Shown piece by piece: positions 1 through 7,671 of a stretch of 64,000 nucleotides of DNA (its first letter is position 1; every line of letters starts with the position of its first letter). Location: contig NZ_CP048030.1 of assembly GCF_010092425.1 (NCBI RefSeq), positions 2,243,501 through 2,307,500 of the forward strand. Direction: 5' to 3'. The notes beneath the pieces were generated by a model. It was not told the DNA's origin and did no database searches. It worked only from the letters and a program-made list of their open reading frames with translations. This stretch comes from Sinimarinibacterium sp. NLF-5-8. Lineage in GTDB: Bacteria; Pseudomonadota; Gammaproteobacteria; Nevskiales; Nevskiaceae. The translations under genes and the position numbers were made by a program.

Positions 1-2
1 TG

Positions 3-614
3 AACAGCGGGCACATCGTTGAAACCAGCCTCGGATACTTCATCAATCCCTTGGTCAGCGTGCTGTTTGCGGTGGCACTGCTCGGCGAGCGGCTGAATCG
101 CGCACAGTGGGCGGCAGTGGCGGTGGCGGCGCTGGGGGTTTTGTGGCTGACACTGCACGCCGGACGGGTGCCGTGGATTGCGCTGCTGCTGGCCGTCTCA
201 TTTGCCAGTTATGGCCTGCTGCGCAAACTCGCAGAAGTCCCGGCCGTGCAGGGTCTTGCGATAGAAAGCGGGGTGTTGTTCATCCCGGCACTGGTTTTTT
301 TGCTGTGGGAAAACCATCGGGGCAACGCAGCGTTCGGCCACCTTGACGTGCAAACCGATGTGCTGCTGATCCTGGGCGGACTGGTAACGGCAGTGCCCCT
401 GGTGTTGTTTGCCATTGGCGCACGGCGGATTCGGCTGTCGCTGATCGGAATCCTTCAGTATCTGGCGCCAACCCTGCAACTGCTTTGCGGAGTACTGTTA
501 TTCAACGAGCCTTTCACCGGCATACAGGCACTGGGGTTCGGCTGCATCTGGCTAGCATTGCTGCTGTATGCGCTGGATAGCGTGTGGCGCAACCATCGCC
601 AGCGTTCGTCATAA
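3..614 (+). CDS. rarD: RarD-like EamA-family permease, 3' part
   Basis: The gene starts upstream of the window; the open frame runs from base 3, so about 203 C-terminal residues are present. The first visible residues (NSGHIVETSLGYFINPLV) match the conserved loop of RarD permeases of the drug/metabolite transporter superfamily. At least five hydrophobic helices follow, ending in the last EamA membrane repeat (QYLAPTLQLLCGVLLFNEPF). RarD proteins are inner-membrane permeases of unsettled substrate. The acyltransferase gene begins 7 bases after the stop, so the two may be co-transcribed. Family assignment is secure; the substrate cannot be read from sequence. Confidence 0.85.
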   Translation, partial: NSGHIVETSLGYFINPLVSVLFAVALLGERLNRAQWAAVAVAALGVLWLTLHAGRVPWIALLLAVSFASYGLLRKLAEVPAVQGLAIESGVLFIPALVFLLWENHRGNAAFGHLDVQTDVLLILGGLVTAVPLVLFAIGARRIRLSLIGILQYLAPTLQLLCGVLLFNEPFTGIQALGFGCIWLALLLYALDSVWRNHRQRSS

Positions 615-621
615 GTACAAT

Positions 622-1542
622 ATGCCGATGGCCGCTCCCACTTTTAACGCTTCGCTGCTGCATCCCCGACACTGGCTGACCTGGCTGGGCATTGGCCTGA
701 TCGGGTTGATCAGCTGGCTGCCGTTTCAGGTGCAGGCACGACTCGGCAGCGGCCTGGGCCGACTCGCCGGACGCATCCTCAAAAAGCGCCGGGCGGTGGT
801 GCGCAAGAATCTGCAGATCGCCTTTCCGGATTTGCATGGCGCGGCTCTGGAGCGCCAAGTCGGCGCACATTTTGCCGAGATCGGGCGCGGTGTCTTTGAA
901 ACCGCCAGTGCCTGGTTTGCTCCGGATTGGCGTCTGCGCGCGCACGGCCATGTGGAAGGTCTTGAACATTTGCACGCAGCCATGGCCGACGGCTCCGGCG
1001 TGCTGCTGCTGACCGCCCACTTCACCACCCTGGAAATCGGCGCGCGTTTTTTGTGTCTGGCCGGCGTGCCGTTCCATGCGATGTATCGACCCTACAACAA
1101 CGCGGTGATGGACTTCTGGATGCACCGCTGGCGCGAAGGCCGCTCCGGCCTGCCGGCACTGCCCCGTGAAGATCTGCGCGCGCTGGTGCGCGCGCTGCGC
1201 AACGGTCGTGCCATCTGGTACGCGCCGGATCAGGCACTGGATCGGCGGCTGTCGGTCTATGCGCCGTTTTTTGGGGTGCCGGTGTCCACGATCACGGCAA
1301 CGGCACGACTGGCACAGATGGGACGTGCCAAGGTCGTGCCGTATTTTCCCTGTCGCGAGAACGGCCACTACACCGTGCGCTTTTTCCCGGCGCTGGAAGA
1401 TTTTCCAGGCAACGATCCGCTGACGGATGCGACTCGAATCAATCGCATCATCGAAGACGGCATCGCCCTTGCCCCCTCGCAATATTTCTGGGTGCACAAG
1501 CGTTTCAAGAACACCCCGCCCGGCCATCCGCCGATTTATTGA
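622..1542 (+). CDS. LpxL/HtrB-family lipid A acyltransferase
   Basis: 306 residues from the ATG at 622, with a second ATG two codons on; the frame is open further upstream but that part overlaps rarD. An N-terminal hydrophobic anchor (about residues 15-35) is followed by the H-x4-E acyltransferase motif in LLTAHFTTLEIG (His about 133, Glu about 138), then WYAPDQ and YAPFFGVPVSTIT, all typical of late acyltransferases that add secondary acyl chains to Kdo2-lipid A on the inner membrane. LpxL and LpxM types cannot be separated here. The C-terminus reads FWVHKRFKNTPPG, the usual ending of the family. Very likely correct at family level. Confidence 0.88.
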   Translation: MPMAAPTFNASLLHPRHWLTWLGIGLIGLISWLPFQVQARLGSGLGRLAGRILKKRRAVVRKNLQIAFPDLHGAALERQVGAHFAEIGRGVFETASAWFAPDWRLRAHGHVEGLEHLHAAMADGSGVLLLTAHFTTLEIGARFLCLAGVPFHAMYRPYNNAVMDFWMHRWREGRSGLPALPREDLRALVRALRNGRAIWYAPDQALDRRLSVYAPFFGVPVSTITATARLAQMGRAKVVPYFPCRENGHYTVRFFPALEDFPGNDPLTDATRINRIIEDGIALAPSQYFWVHKRFKNTPPGHPPIY

Positions 1543-1642
1543 ACCGATTGGCTTTTTGCAATCCGCAGCGCCCCGACCCCAAACCGGGCATGGGGAGGCT
1601 GGTATAGTTCCACCTTCACCATTGTTTTCTGGATCACTTTGC

Positions 1643-2641
1643 ATGTTTGCGCTCCGCCACATTGCCGCTTTTGCCGCTGCCTTTGCTCTGGTTCCTGCCG
1701 CTGCACTGGCCAACGTTTCTTCTGACGCCCAGGGGTTGATCAATCAAGGTCAGGCTGCACAGGCACTGCAACAACTCGACAGCCATCTGGCCAAAAACCC
1801 GCAGGATGCCGAAGCCCGTTTCACGCGCGGTCTGGCGCTGGTGCAATTGAATCGTTCCGCCGATGCTATCCGAGCCTTTGCCGATCTCACCCGCGACTAC
1901 CCGCAACTGCCCGAGCCTTATAACAATCTGGCCGTGCTCTATGCAGCACAGGGCGACTACGAAAAAGCGCGCGAGGCGCTGCAGGCGGCGCTGGCAACCA
2001 ACCCCAGCTACGCCACCGCGCACGAAAATCTTGGCGACATCTATGCCGCTCTGGCGGGCGCAGCCTACAACCGCGCATTGCAGCTCAATGACACCAATCC
2101 GATGCTGCGCCGCAAACTTGCGCTGCTCAATGAAATCGATCCCGGCACCGTGGTCCGCGCGCCGGTCGCGCAGCAACCTGTCGCGGTCACAACCGCCGCC
2201 CCGACAGTGGCGGCTACGGCGCCGCCCGTCAGCACACCTGCGGTGACCGCCAGTGCCCCGCCAACCGCAGAGCCGGCCAGCCCATCGCCCCAGGCCACAG
2301 ATCTGCAACCGGCGATCGAATCCGCCATCCAGGCCTGGGCCAATGCATGGTCGGCGCAAAACGTGACCGCTTACCTGCTGGCTTACGACGCCGGCTTTAC
2401 CCCTGAAGGCGGCGTTTCGCGCGCGGCGTGGGAAGCCCAGCGACGTGAACGTATTGCCGCCCCCGGCAGCATCAGCGTCAAGGTCGGGGCAATCAATATC
2501 GAAACCACCGGCGAGAATCAGGTGCGCGCCAGCTTTGCCCAGCAATACGCATCGGACAACTATTCAGACAGCACCCAAAAGGTACTGGAGCTCAAGCGCG
2601 CAGAGGGCGCGTGGAAAATCACCCGCGAGTACAACCGCTGA
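1643..2641 (+). CDS. Secreted TPR protein with Cds6-like C-terminal domain
   Basis: 332 residues from the ATG at 1643, chosen because a clean signal peptide follows (MFALRHIAAFAAAFALVPAAALA); the frame is open upstream to 1427 but that part overlaps the acyltransferase. Residues 30-170 contain about four tetratricopeptide repeats (for example PEPYNNLAVLYAAQGDYEKA). A Pro/Ala/Thr linker at about 175-225 leads to a 105-residue C-terminal domain ending in GAWKITREYNR. The same domain closes the next gene product. The family is often attached to L,D-transpeptidases (Cds6-like, NTF2-like fold), so a periplasmic role in cell-wall remodelling beside the downstream enzyme is a reasonable inference. 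Confidence 0.8.
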   Translation: MFALRHIAAFAAAFALVPAAALANVSSDAQGLINQGQAAQALQQLDSHLAKNPQDAEARFTRGLALVQLNRSADAIRAFADLTRDYPQLPEPYNNLAVLYAAQGDYEKAREALQAALATNPSYATAHENLGDIYAALAGAAYNRALQLNDTNPMLRRKLALLNEIDPGTVVRAPVAQQPVAVTTAAPTVAATAPPVSTPAVTASAPPTAEPASPSPQATDLQPAIESAIQAWANAWSAQNVTAYLLAYDAGFTPEGGVSRAAWEAQRRERIAAPGSISVKVGAINIETTGENQVRASFAQQYASDNYSDSTQKVLELKRAEGAWKITREYNR

Positions 2642-2667
2642 TCGCTGCCGGCACCTGACATCTGCTC

Positions 2668-3858
2668 ATGACAGCTTCATTTTTGCGCACCGCAGCGCGG
2701 GTTGCGGCAGCACTGTGCTGGTGCGGAACCGCCTCGGCGGTGACTTACACGGCGCCTGAACAGCAATTCAACTCGGCGATCGAGCTGATGCGCAGCGGTC
2801 ACCCTCAGGAAGCGCTGTCGGTGCTGGGCATGCTCACCCAGCGCGAGCCGAATTTTCGCCTGGCTCAACTGTTCTATGGCGAGCTGCTGGCGATTCTTTC
2901 CGGGCAGAAGCAAAGCCGCTTCATGCCGCCACTGCTCGATGACGACCCTCACCTGCAAGACCTCGCCGAAGAAGCGCGAGTACGACTGGCAGGGGAAAAA
3001 TCCGCACCCGCGCCGGGACTGGTTCCCAATGCGGTGCTGCAACTGCCACCGTCATACCAGCATCTGGTGGTCGTCGATCTGCCGCATGCACGTCTGTACG
3101 TCATGGAAAACCAGGACGGCATGCCACGCCTGCTCGAACACCACTACGCCGCCATCGGTCGCGCCGGATTCGGCAAGCAGGTTTCGGGCGATCTGCGCAC
3201 GCCTGTCGGGCTTTACCACATCACCCACTGGATCGACGACGCCGCACTTCCCGAGCTCTACGGCGCAGGTGCACTGCCTCTGGATTATCCCAATGCCTGG
3301 GATCGCTATCGCAACCGCACCGGTCACGGCATCTGGCTGCATGGCGTTCCGCGCGATACCTACAGCCGCCCGCCACGCTCCAGTGAGGGCTGCGTGACGA
3401 TGGCCAATGCCGACCTGGAAACTTTGCGCCGCTACATACGCTTCGGCCAGACGCCGGTGATTCTGTCTGACGCCCTCGAATGGGTGCCTTCCCAGGCGCA
3501 GGCCAGCTTGCGCGTGGCATTGACGGCGCGCATCGAAGCATGGCGGGCAAAATGGTCCGCCCGCGACACCGATGCCTATCTTGCTTTTTATGCCGATGAT
3601 TTCAGTGCCGAGGGCATGAGCCGGGCTGCATTTGCCGAACACAAGCGCCGGGTCAACGCCAGCAAAACCTTCATCGACCTGCGCATCAGCGATCTTGCAT
3701 TGCTGCGCTACCCCGACACCGAAGCCGATGTGGTGCTCGCCGAGTTCACCCTGGAATACAGTTCCAACAACTTTGCCTCGACTTCACGCAAGCAACAGTT
3801 CTGGAAACGAAACAACACCAGCGGTCAATGGCAGATCGTGCGCGAAAGCAATCGTTGA
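2668..3858 (+). CDS. L,D-transpeptidase (YkuD) with Cds6-like C-terminal domain
   Basis: 396 residues with a signal peptide (cleavage near ALCWCGTASA). A YkuD catalytic domain spans about residues 125-275. The signature is complete: IWLHGVPRD with the conserved His near 224, and SSEGCVTMAN with the nucleophilic Cys near 241. Such enzymes form or remodel 3-3 crosslinks or attach proteins to peptidoglycan in the periplasm, using a Cys rather than a beta-lactam-sensitive Ser. The last 110 residues (from about 285, ending GQWQIVRESNR) repeat the domain found in the preceding TPR protein. The gene starts 26 bases after it, so the two likely form one operon. Confidence 0.9.
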   Translation: MTASFLRTAARVAAALCWCGTASAVTYTAPEQQFNSAIELMRSGHPQEALSVLGMLTQREPNFRLAQLFYGELLAILSGQKQSRFMPPLLDDDPHLQDLAEEARVRLAGEKSAPAPGLVPNAVLQLPPSYQHLVVVDLPHARLYVMENQDGMPRLLEHHYAAIGRAGFGKQVSGDLRTPVGLYHITHWIDDAALPELYGAGALPLDYPNAWDRYRNRTGHGIWLHGVPRDTYSRPPRSSEGCVTMANADLETLRRYIRFGQTPVILSDALEWVPSQAQASLRVALTARIEAWRAKWSARDTDAYLAFYADDFSAEGMSRAAFAEHKRRVNASKTFIDLRISDLALLRYPDTEADVVLAEFTLEYSSNNFASTSRKQQFWKRNNTSGQWQIVRESNR

Positions 3859-3905
3859 AGGCCGCGCGCAACAACCCAGATCCAGCGCGTCGATCGCGGT
3901 TGGGA

Positions 3906-4880
3906 CTACGGAACATCCTCCCAAGGATACTGCCCCAGGCGAAAGTACAGTGGCGCTTCGCGCGGCAGGTTGCGCTCCAGCCAGGTGAGCATATCGGCCC
4001 AGATCCGCGCCTGCTGCTGCGGTGTCGGCATGATCCCTGCGTGCGGCAACTCCAGTGTGATCACCGGCAACCCCAGGTTGACACCGGCGTAATTGCCGAG
4101 AGAGCCGGGGTAGGTGCCAAGCTGGTGCAGATGCAGATAACCAAACCGCTGGGGCGGTTCACGCGGGCCATCAAAGTCGAGCAGCCCAAACGGGGCATGG
4201 ACCGACACAATCGCATCCGGCCTGAACTGCCGGATCTGTTCAACCAGCCAGCGCGTTTCCGGCTCTGAAAGCGCGGCAGGCCCCGGATAGCGACGCGGAT
4301 CGCGATGCGTGCGTTTTTCCCAGTAAGTCATGGCCTCGCGCTGCCAGTCCAGCGTCGGAAAATTACGATTCAGATCAACGCCGTTGGCATTGCCACGGGT
4401 CGCCTTGCGCTGCAGCAGGCCATCGGGATTGGCGTTGGGAATGACCCGCCAGTGAAAGGGTAAAAAGCGGCTGCGCTCGAGGTGATCCATCCAGTTGAAA
4501 ACGATGCTCACCGATGACAGCTCATCGCCATGAATGCCTCCCAGCAGCAAGATGCGCTGCGGCACTCCACGACGTGAACTGGCCGGAAAATCACGGTACA
4601 GCAACGGCACGCCATGAACACTGGCGCTGCCGCTCATGCGCAACCCTGCGCGCAGACACCGAGCCACACCAACGCTCTGCAACTTGCCGCCAATAAGCTC
4701 ACAAGCGCGCGCCTGCGTCATCAACGGAAACTGCCCGGCCTGATCACGCGGCGGTGCCGACGGCAAAACCTGCGCGCGCGCGGTCTGCATCATCGGCCAC
4801 GCCAGCACTGCGCCAACAAGAAAAAGCCCGACGAATCGCCGGGCTTTTTCTGCGGTCTGCAAACGCTTACTGACCGCCAC
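3906..4880 (-). CDS. M14-family carboxypeptidase, MpaA-like
   Basis: 324 residues from a GTG at 4880 that overlaps the end of dsbA. Zinc-peptidase signatures are clear: GGIHGDE (His117, Glu120), NGVDLNRNFP, SVHAP with the third zinc ligand near 229, and VITLELP with the catalytic Glu near 275. MpaA-type enzymes cleave the gamma-D-Glu-DAP bond of murein tripeptides. This one appears exported: from the GTG start it has a basic n-region, a hydrophobic core (FVGLFLVGAVLAW) and a cleavage site near QTARA, unlike cytosolic E. coli MpaA. The signal-peptide codons coincide with the dsbA terminator hairpin, so expression may depend on readthrough. An alternative start is the ATG pair about 30 codons in. 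Confidence 0.82.
   Translation of the reverse strand: MAVSKRLQTAEKARRFVGLFLVGAVLAWPMMQTARAQVLPSAPPRDQAGQFPLMTQARACELIGGKLQSVGVARCLRAGLRMSGSASVHGVPLLYRDFPASSRRGVPQRILLLGGIHGDELSSVSIVFNWMDHLERSRFLPFHWRVIPNANPDGLLQRKATRGNANGVDLNRNFPTLDWQREAMTYWEKRTHRDPRRYPGPAALSEPETRWLVEQIRQFRPDAIVSVHAPFGLLDFDGPREPPQRFGYLHLHQLGTYPGSLGNYAGVNLGLPVITLELPHAGIMPTPQQQARIWADMLTWLERNLPREAPLYFRLGQYPWEDVP
4819..4851 (-). terminator. Rho-independent terminator of dsbA, inside the next gene
   Basis: A 12-bp perfect stem (GAAAAAGCCCG / CGGGCTTTTTC plus one A-T pair, 9-nt loop) lies 15 bases after the dsbA stop and carries its own T-tract. It falls inside the signal-peptide codons of the M14 peptidase gene on the same strand. 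Confidence 0.8.
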
Positions 4881-5526
4881 GTTCCTGACGCACCTTGTCG
4901 ATCAAGAAATTGATCACCGTCACCGCTTCGTCAAAACCGCCTGCCATCGCCGGGCTGGTCACATACTTGCCGCCCACGACCACGGTCGGAACACTGCTGA
5001 CCCCGAACGCCATGGCCTGCTGATCGTTCTTGCGCACCTGGGCATCGGCGGTGAAGCTCTTGAGCTGCGCAATCGTTGCCTCCGGTTCGATGCCGGCAAC
5101 CTGCCTGAACACACCCGCCACCTGCTGATCGCTGGCCAGGCTGTTGTGCTGCTCATGAAAAGCGTTGAATAACGCCGGGTGAATCTTGCTCAGGATTCCC
5201 AGCGAATCCGCGGCATAATAAGCCTTGGCGTGAGTGCGCCCCACTTCACGTCCGAACGTCAACGGCGCACGGACGAAATCAACATCGCCCGCCTTGGTCT
5301 TTTCCCAGGCGGTGATGGCCGGATCAAAGTGATAGCAGTGCGGGCAGCTGTAAAGGAAAAACTCGCGCACTTCAATGCGCTTGGCATCAATCGGCGCTTC
5401 AATGGTACGGACCTGCTGGTACTGTTTTCCCTGCTCAAACTTTGCTGTGGCGCCATCCTGTGCCGAACAGGCCATTGCAAACAGTCCCAGCATTGCGGCA
5501 CTCAGGCCACGCATCCATGTACGCAT
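4867..5526 (-). CDS. dsbA: Periplasmic thiol:disulfide oxidant DsbA
   Basis: 219 residues, the usual length for DsbA. A signal sequence of about 22 residues is followed by a thioredoxin fold with the active site SCPHCYHFDP (Cys61, Cys64) and the cis-proline loop SSVPTVVVGGKY near 184, then the helical insertion. It oxidises cysteines of exported proteins and is reoxidised by DsbB. The cysteine near the cleavage site (AMACSAQ) could be read as a weak lipobox, but ordinary type I cleavage is more likely. It follows the cytochrome c4 gene on the same strand, as in Pseudomonas, and is followed at once by a strong terminator. Confidence 0.93.
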   Translation of the reverse strand: MRTWMRGLSAAMLGLFAMACSAQDGATAKFEQGKQYQQVRTIEAPIDAKRIEVREFFLYSCPHCYHFDPAITAWEKTKAGDVDFVRAPLTFGREVGRTHAKAYYAADSLGILSKIHPALFNAFHEQHNSLASDQQVAGVFRQVAGIEPEATIAQLKSFTADAQVRKNDQQAMAFGVSSVPTVVVGGKYVTSPAMAGGFDEAVTVINFLIDKVRQERGGQ

Positions 5527-5578
5527 GTTTTTTCCTCGATCGATGGCGGGTCATGACACAACCCGCCATTTCAGGCGA

Positions 5579-6202
5579 TTACTGCAAGCCGTTGATGTAA
5601 GACGCCAGCGCGGTAATTTCTTCGTCACTGAGCCTGGCTGCGACTGCCGCCATCACGCCAAAGTTCCCGCCTTCGACGTCTTTTTGCTGGCCCGCACTGC
5701 GATAGGCCTTGAGCCGCGACGCCGCATAGGTCGCGTGCTGCCCACCCAGATGAGGGTATCCCGCAGAAGCAACGCCTGCGCCATCGGGAAGATGGCAGGC
5801 GGCGCAGGCAGGAATGCCGCGCGCGGCATCGCCCCCGCGATACAGGGGCTGGGCAATGGCAACGGCGGCCTCGTTGGCCACCCCGGCGCTGGCCGGTTGC
5901 GCAGCAAAGTAGGCGCCCAGATCACGCATGTCGGCATCCGACAGCGGTGCCGCCATCGGCGCCATCAGCGCATTTTGCCGCGCGCCGCTTTTGAAGCGCG
6001 CAAGCTGATCATGGACATAGCGCGCATTCTGGCCGGCCAGGTTCGGCCATTCGGGGTTGGCGCTGTTTCCGGCCGGGCCGTGGCAGGCCACACAGCCAGC
6101 GGCCTTGGCCGCACCGGCTTCGGCATTGCCTGGAGAGGGGGCGTCTGCGGCAAACGCCGCGAACGGGGCACACAGAATTGCGGCGAGCAGGATACGCTTC
6201 AT
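5579..6202 (-). CDS. Dihaem cytochrome c4
   Basis: 207 residues from the ATG at 6202, chosen because a signal peptide follows at once (MKRILLAAILCAPFAAFAAD); the frame is open to 6316. Two haem-binding motifs are present, CVACH (37-41) and CAACH (133-137), in two similar halves each ending with a methionine-bearing segment, which is the cytochrome c4 layout. The protein is periplasmic or membrane-associated and passes electrons to terminal oxidases. The neighbours dsbA and divergent engB match the Pseudomonas order. Confidence 0.9.
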   Translation of the reverse strand: MKRILLAAILCAPFAAFAADAPSPGNAEAGAAKAAGCVACHGPAGNSANPEWPNLAGQNARYVHDQLARFKSGARQNALMAPMAAPLSDADMRDLGAYFAAQPASAGVANEAAVAIAQPLYRGGDAARGIPACAACHLPDGAGVASAGYPHLGGQHATYAASRLKAYRSAGQQKDVEGGNFGVMAAVAARLSDEEITALASYINGLQ

Positions 6203-6373
6203 GGTTGTTACTCCCAGATCGGATTGCGCCGGAACGCATCTGCACCCTTGTGCCAAAACGCGAATGAACCGGCAAACCTTGTTCAAGCGGTACATTTTAC
6301 ATAGCTCGGCCTGCAATTGGCACGCGCTTGTTGTGTAATGCGCGCTTCGCTCGCACCTCCGCTGACCACACCC

Positions 6374-7006
6374 ATGACCTCATCGACCGTGAACCCTTTC
6401 ATGGGCGCCCAGTTTTTGCTCTCCGCTGCGCGTCTTGCACAACTGCCGCAGGATCAGCGCCCCGAACTGGCCTTTGCAGGCCGATCCAACGCCGGCAAAT
6501 CCAGCGCCTTGAACCGGCTCTGTGGACACAACGCCCTGGCGCGTGTGAGCAAGACGCCGGGGCGCACCCAGTTGCTCAACGTCTTCGACGTGGCGCTGGG
6601 ACGCCTGATCGACCTGCCCGGCTATGGCTTTGCCAAGGTTTCCAAAGGCCAGCGGCAAAGCTGGGGCGTCTTGATCGGCGATTATCTGGAACGACGCAGC
6701 AATCTGTGTGCCATTGTCCTGATCGTGGATATCCGACATCCGCAGATGGAGGCCGATCAGCAGATGCTGGAATGGGCGATCCATCGCGACCTGCCTTGCC
6801 ATGTGTTGCTGACCAAGGCCGACAAACTGGGCTTTGGCGCCAGCAAGAACACCCTGCTGGCGATGCGTCGCAGCCTGCCCGAAAACGCCGCCGTGAGTGT
6901 TCAATTGTTTTCCTCGGCCAGTGGCGCGGGGGTCGAAGAATGTCGCCAACGCTGCGCCGAGCTGTTGCTTGCAGGCCAGCCACCACATGACGATGCGGGC
7001 ATCTGA
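6374..7006 (+). CDS. engB: Ribosome-biogenesis GTPase EngB/YihA
   Basis: 210 residues from the ATG at 6374; the frame is open from 6317 with an in-frame ATG at 6338, and no clear ribosome binding site decides. GTPase motifs: G1 GRSNAGKS (36-43), the switch region with TPGRTQ, G3 DLPGYGFAKV, G4 LTKADKL, G5 near SSASGAG. EngB assists assembly of the large ribosomal subunit in the cytoplasm. It is divergent from cytochrome c4. In Pseudomonas and E. coli it faces polA across a small RNA; here a three-gene module lies between them. Confidence 0.92.
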   Translation: MTSSTVNPFMGAQFLLSAARLAQLPQDQRPELAFAGRSNAGKSSALNRLCGHNALARVSKTPGRTQLLNVFDVALGRLIDLPGYGFAKVSKGQRQSWGVLIGDYLERRSNLCAIVLIVDIRHPQMEADQQMLEWAIHRDLPCHVLLTKADKLGFGASKNTLLAMRRSLPENAAVSVQLFSSASGAGVEECRQRCAELLLAGQPPHDDAGI

Positions 7007-7098
7007 ACCCGTTCGTGCCATTAATTTTTGATCAAACCATCCGCACATTTATTGCGCACAGTATGATGTGCGCCTTCCATCAACTGCTCCCCAATATC

Positions 7099-7671
7099 AT
7101 GAGGCCTTTGATTCACTCGCTGTGCTGCGCGCTGTTGCTCAGCGCCTGTGTCTCGGCCGCATCCACTGCGGACAATGCCGACTCCGGCACGGGCAAGGCC
7201 ATTTATGGCTGGGTCGAGCCGATCACCATCGGCACACAGGCGCTGCCGCTGCTGGCCAAGCTCGACACCGGCGCGACCACTTCATCGCTGAGCGCAGAGG
7301 CCATCAGCGAATTTGAACGCGACAAGGACGATCACTGGGTTCGTTTCACCGTGCGCGATCACAAGAATCGTCCGGTTGTCTTTGAAGCGCCGCTGGTGCG
7401 TCATGTGCGCATCCGTCGCCACGGCAGCACGCCCCAGCGGCGACCCGTGGTCAAACTCGGGATGTGCGTTGGCACGGTCTACCGCGAACGTCAGTTCACC
7501 CTCACGGATCGTGAAGGCTTTGTCTATCCGGTGCTGGTTGGACGCAATTATCTGGAAGGTCGCATCCTGGTCGATTCTGCGCGCAAGAAAACCACACAAC
7601 CTCACTGCACCCACCCTCGCCCGCAACATGATTCTGCGGAAGAAACCGCCGAGGATCTGGAGGAAGAATGA
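7099..7671 (+). CDS. Retropepsin-like lipoprotein (PF05618 family)
   Basis: 190 residues from the ATG at 7099, preferred because a lipoprotein signal follows (LIHSLCCALLLSAC, lipobox LSAC). The mature part contains LLAKLDTGATTSSL, the Asp-Thr-Gly active-site loop of retropepsin-like aspartic proteases, and later YPVLVGRNYL. The family has been labelled a putative ATP-dependent zinc protease, but the DTG motif and fold point to an aspartic protease. It ends in an acidic tail (AEETAEDLEEE). Its last codons overlap the next start (ATGA at 7668), and it forms an operon with the transglutaminase-like and ligase-like genes. Confidence 0.85.
   Translation: MRPLIHSLCCALLLSACVSAASTADNADSGTGKAIYGWVEPITIGTQALPLLAKLDTGATTSSLSAEAISEFERDKDDHWVRFTVRDHKNRPVVFEAPLVRHVRIRRHGSTPQRRPVVKLGMCVGTVYRERQFTLTDREGFVYPVLVGRNYLEGRILVDSARKKTTQPHCTHPRPQHDSAEETAEDLEEE

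Noticed and set aside
514-1743. Minus-strand frame of 409 codons opposite the acyltransferase
   Set aside because: The plus-strand gene has an intact H-x4-E acyltransferase motif; the antisense frame has none.
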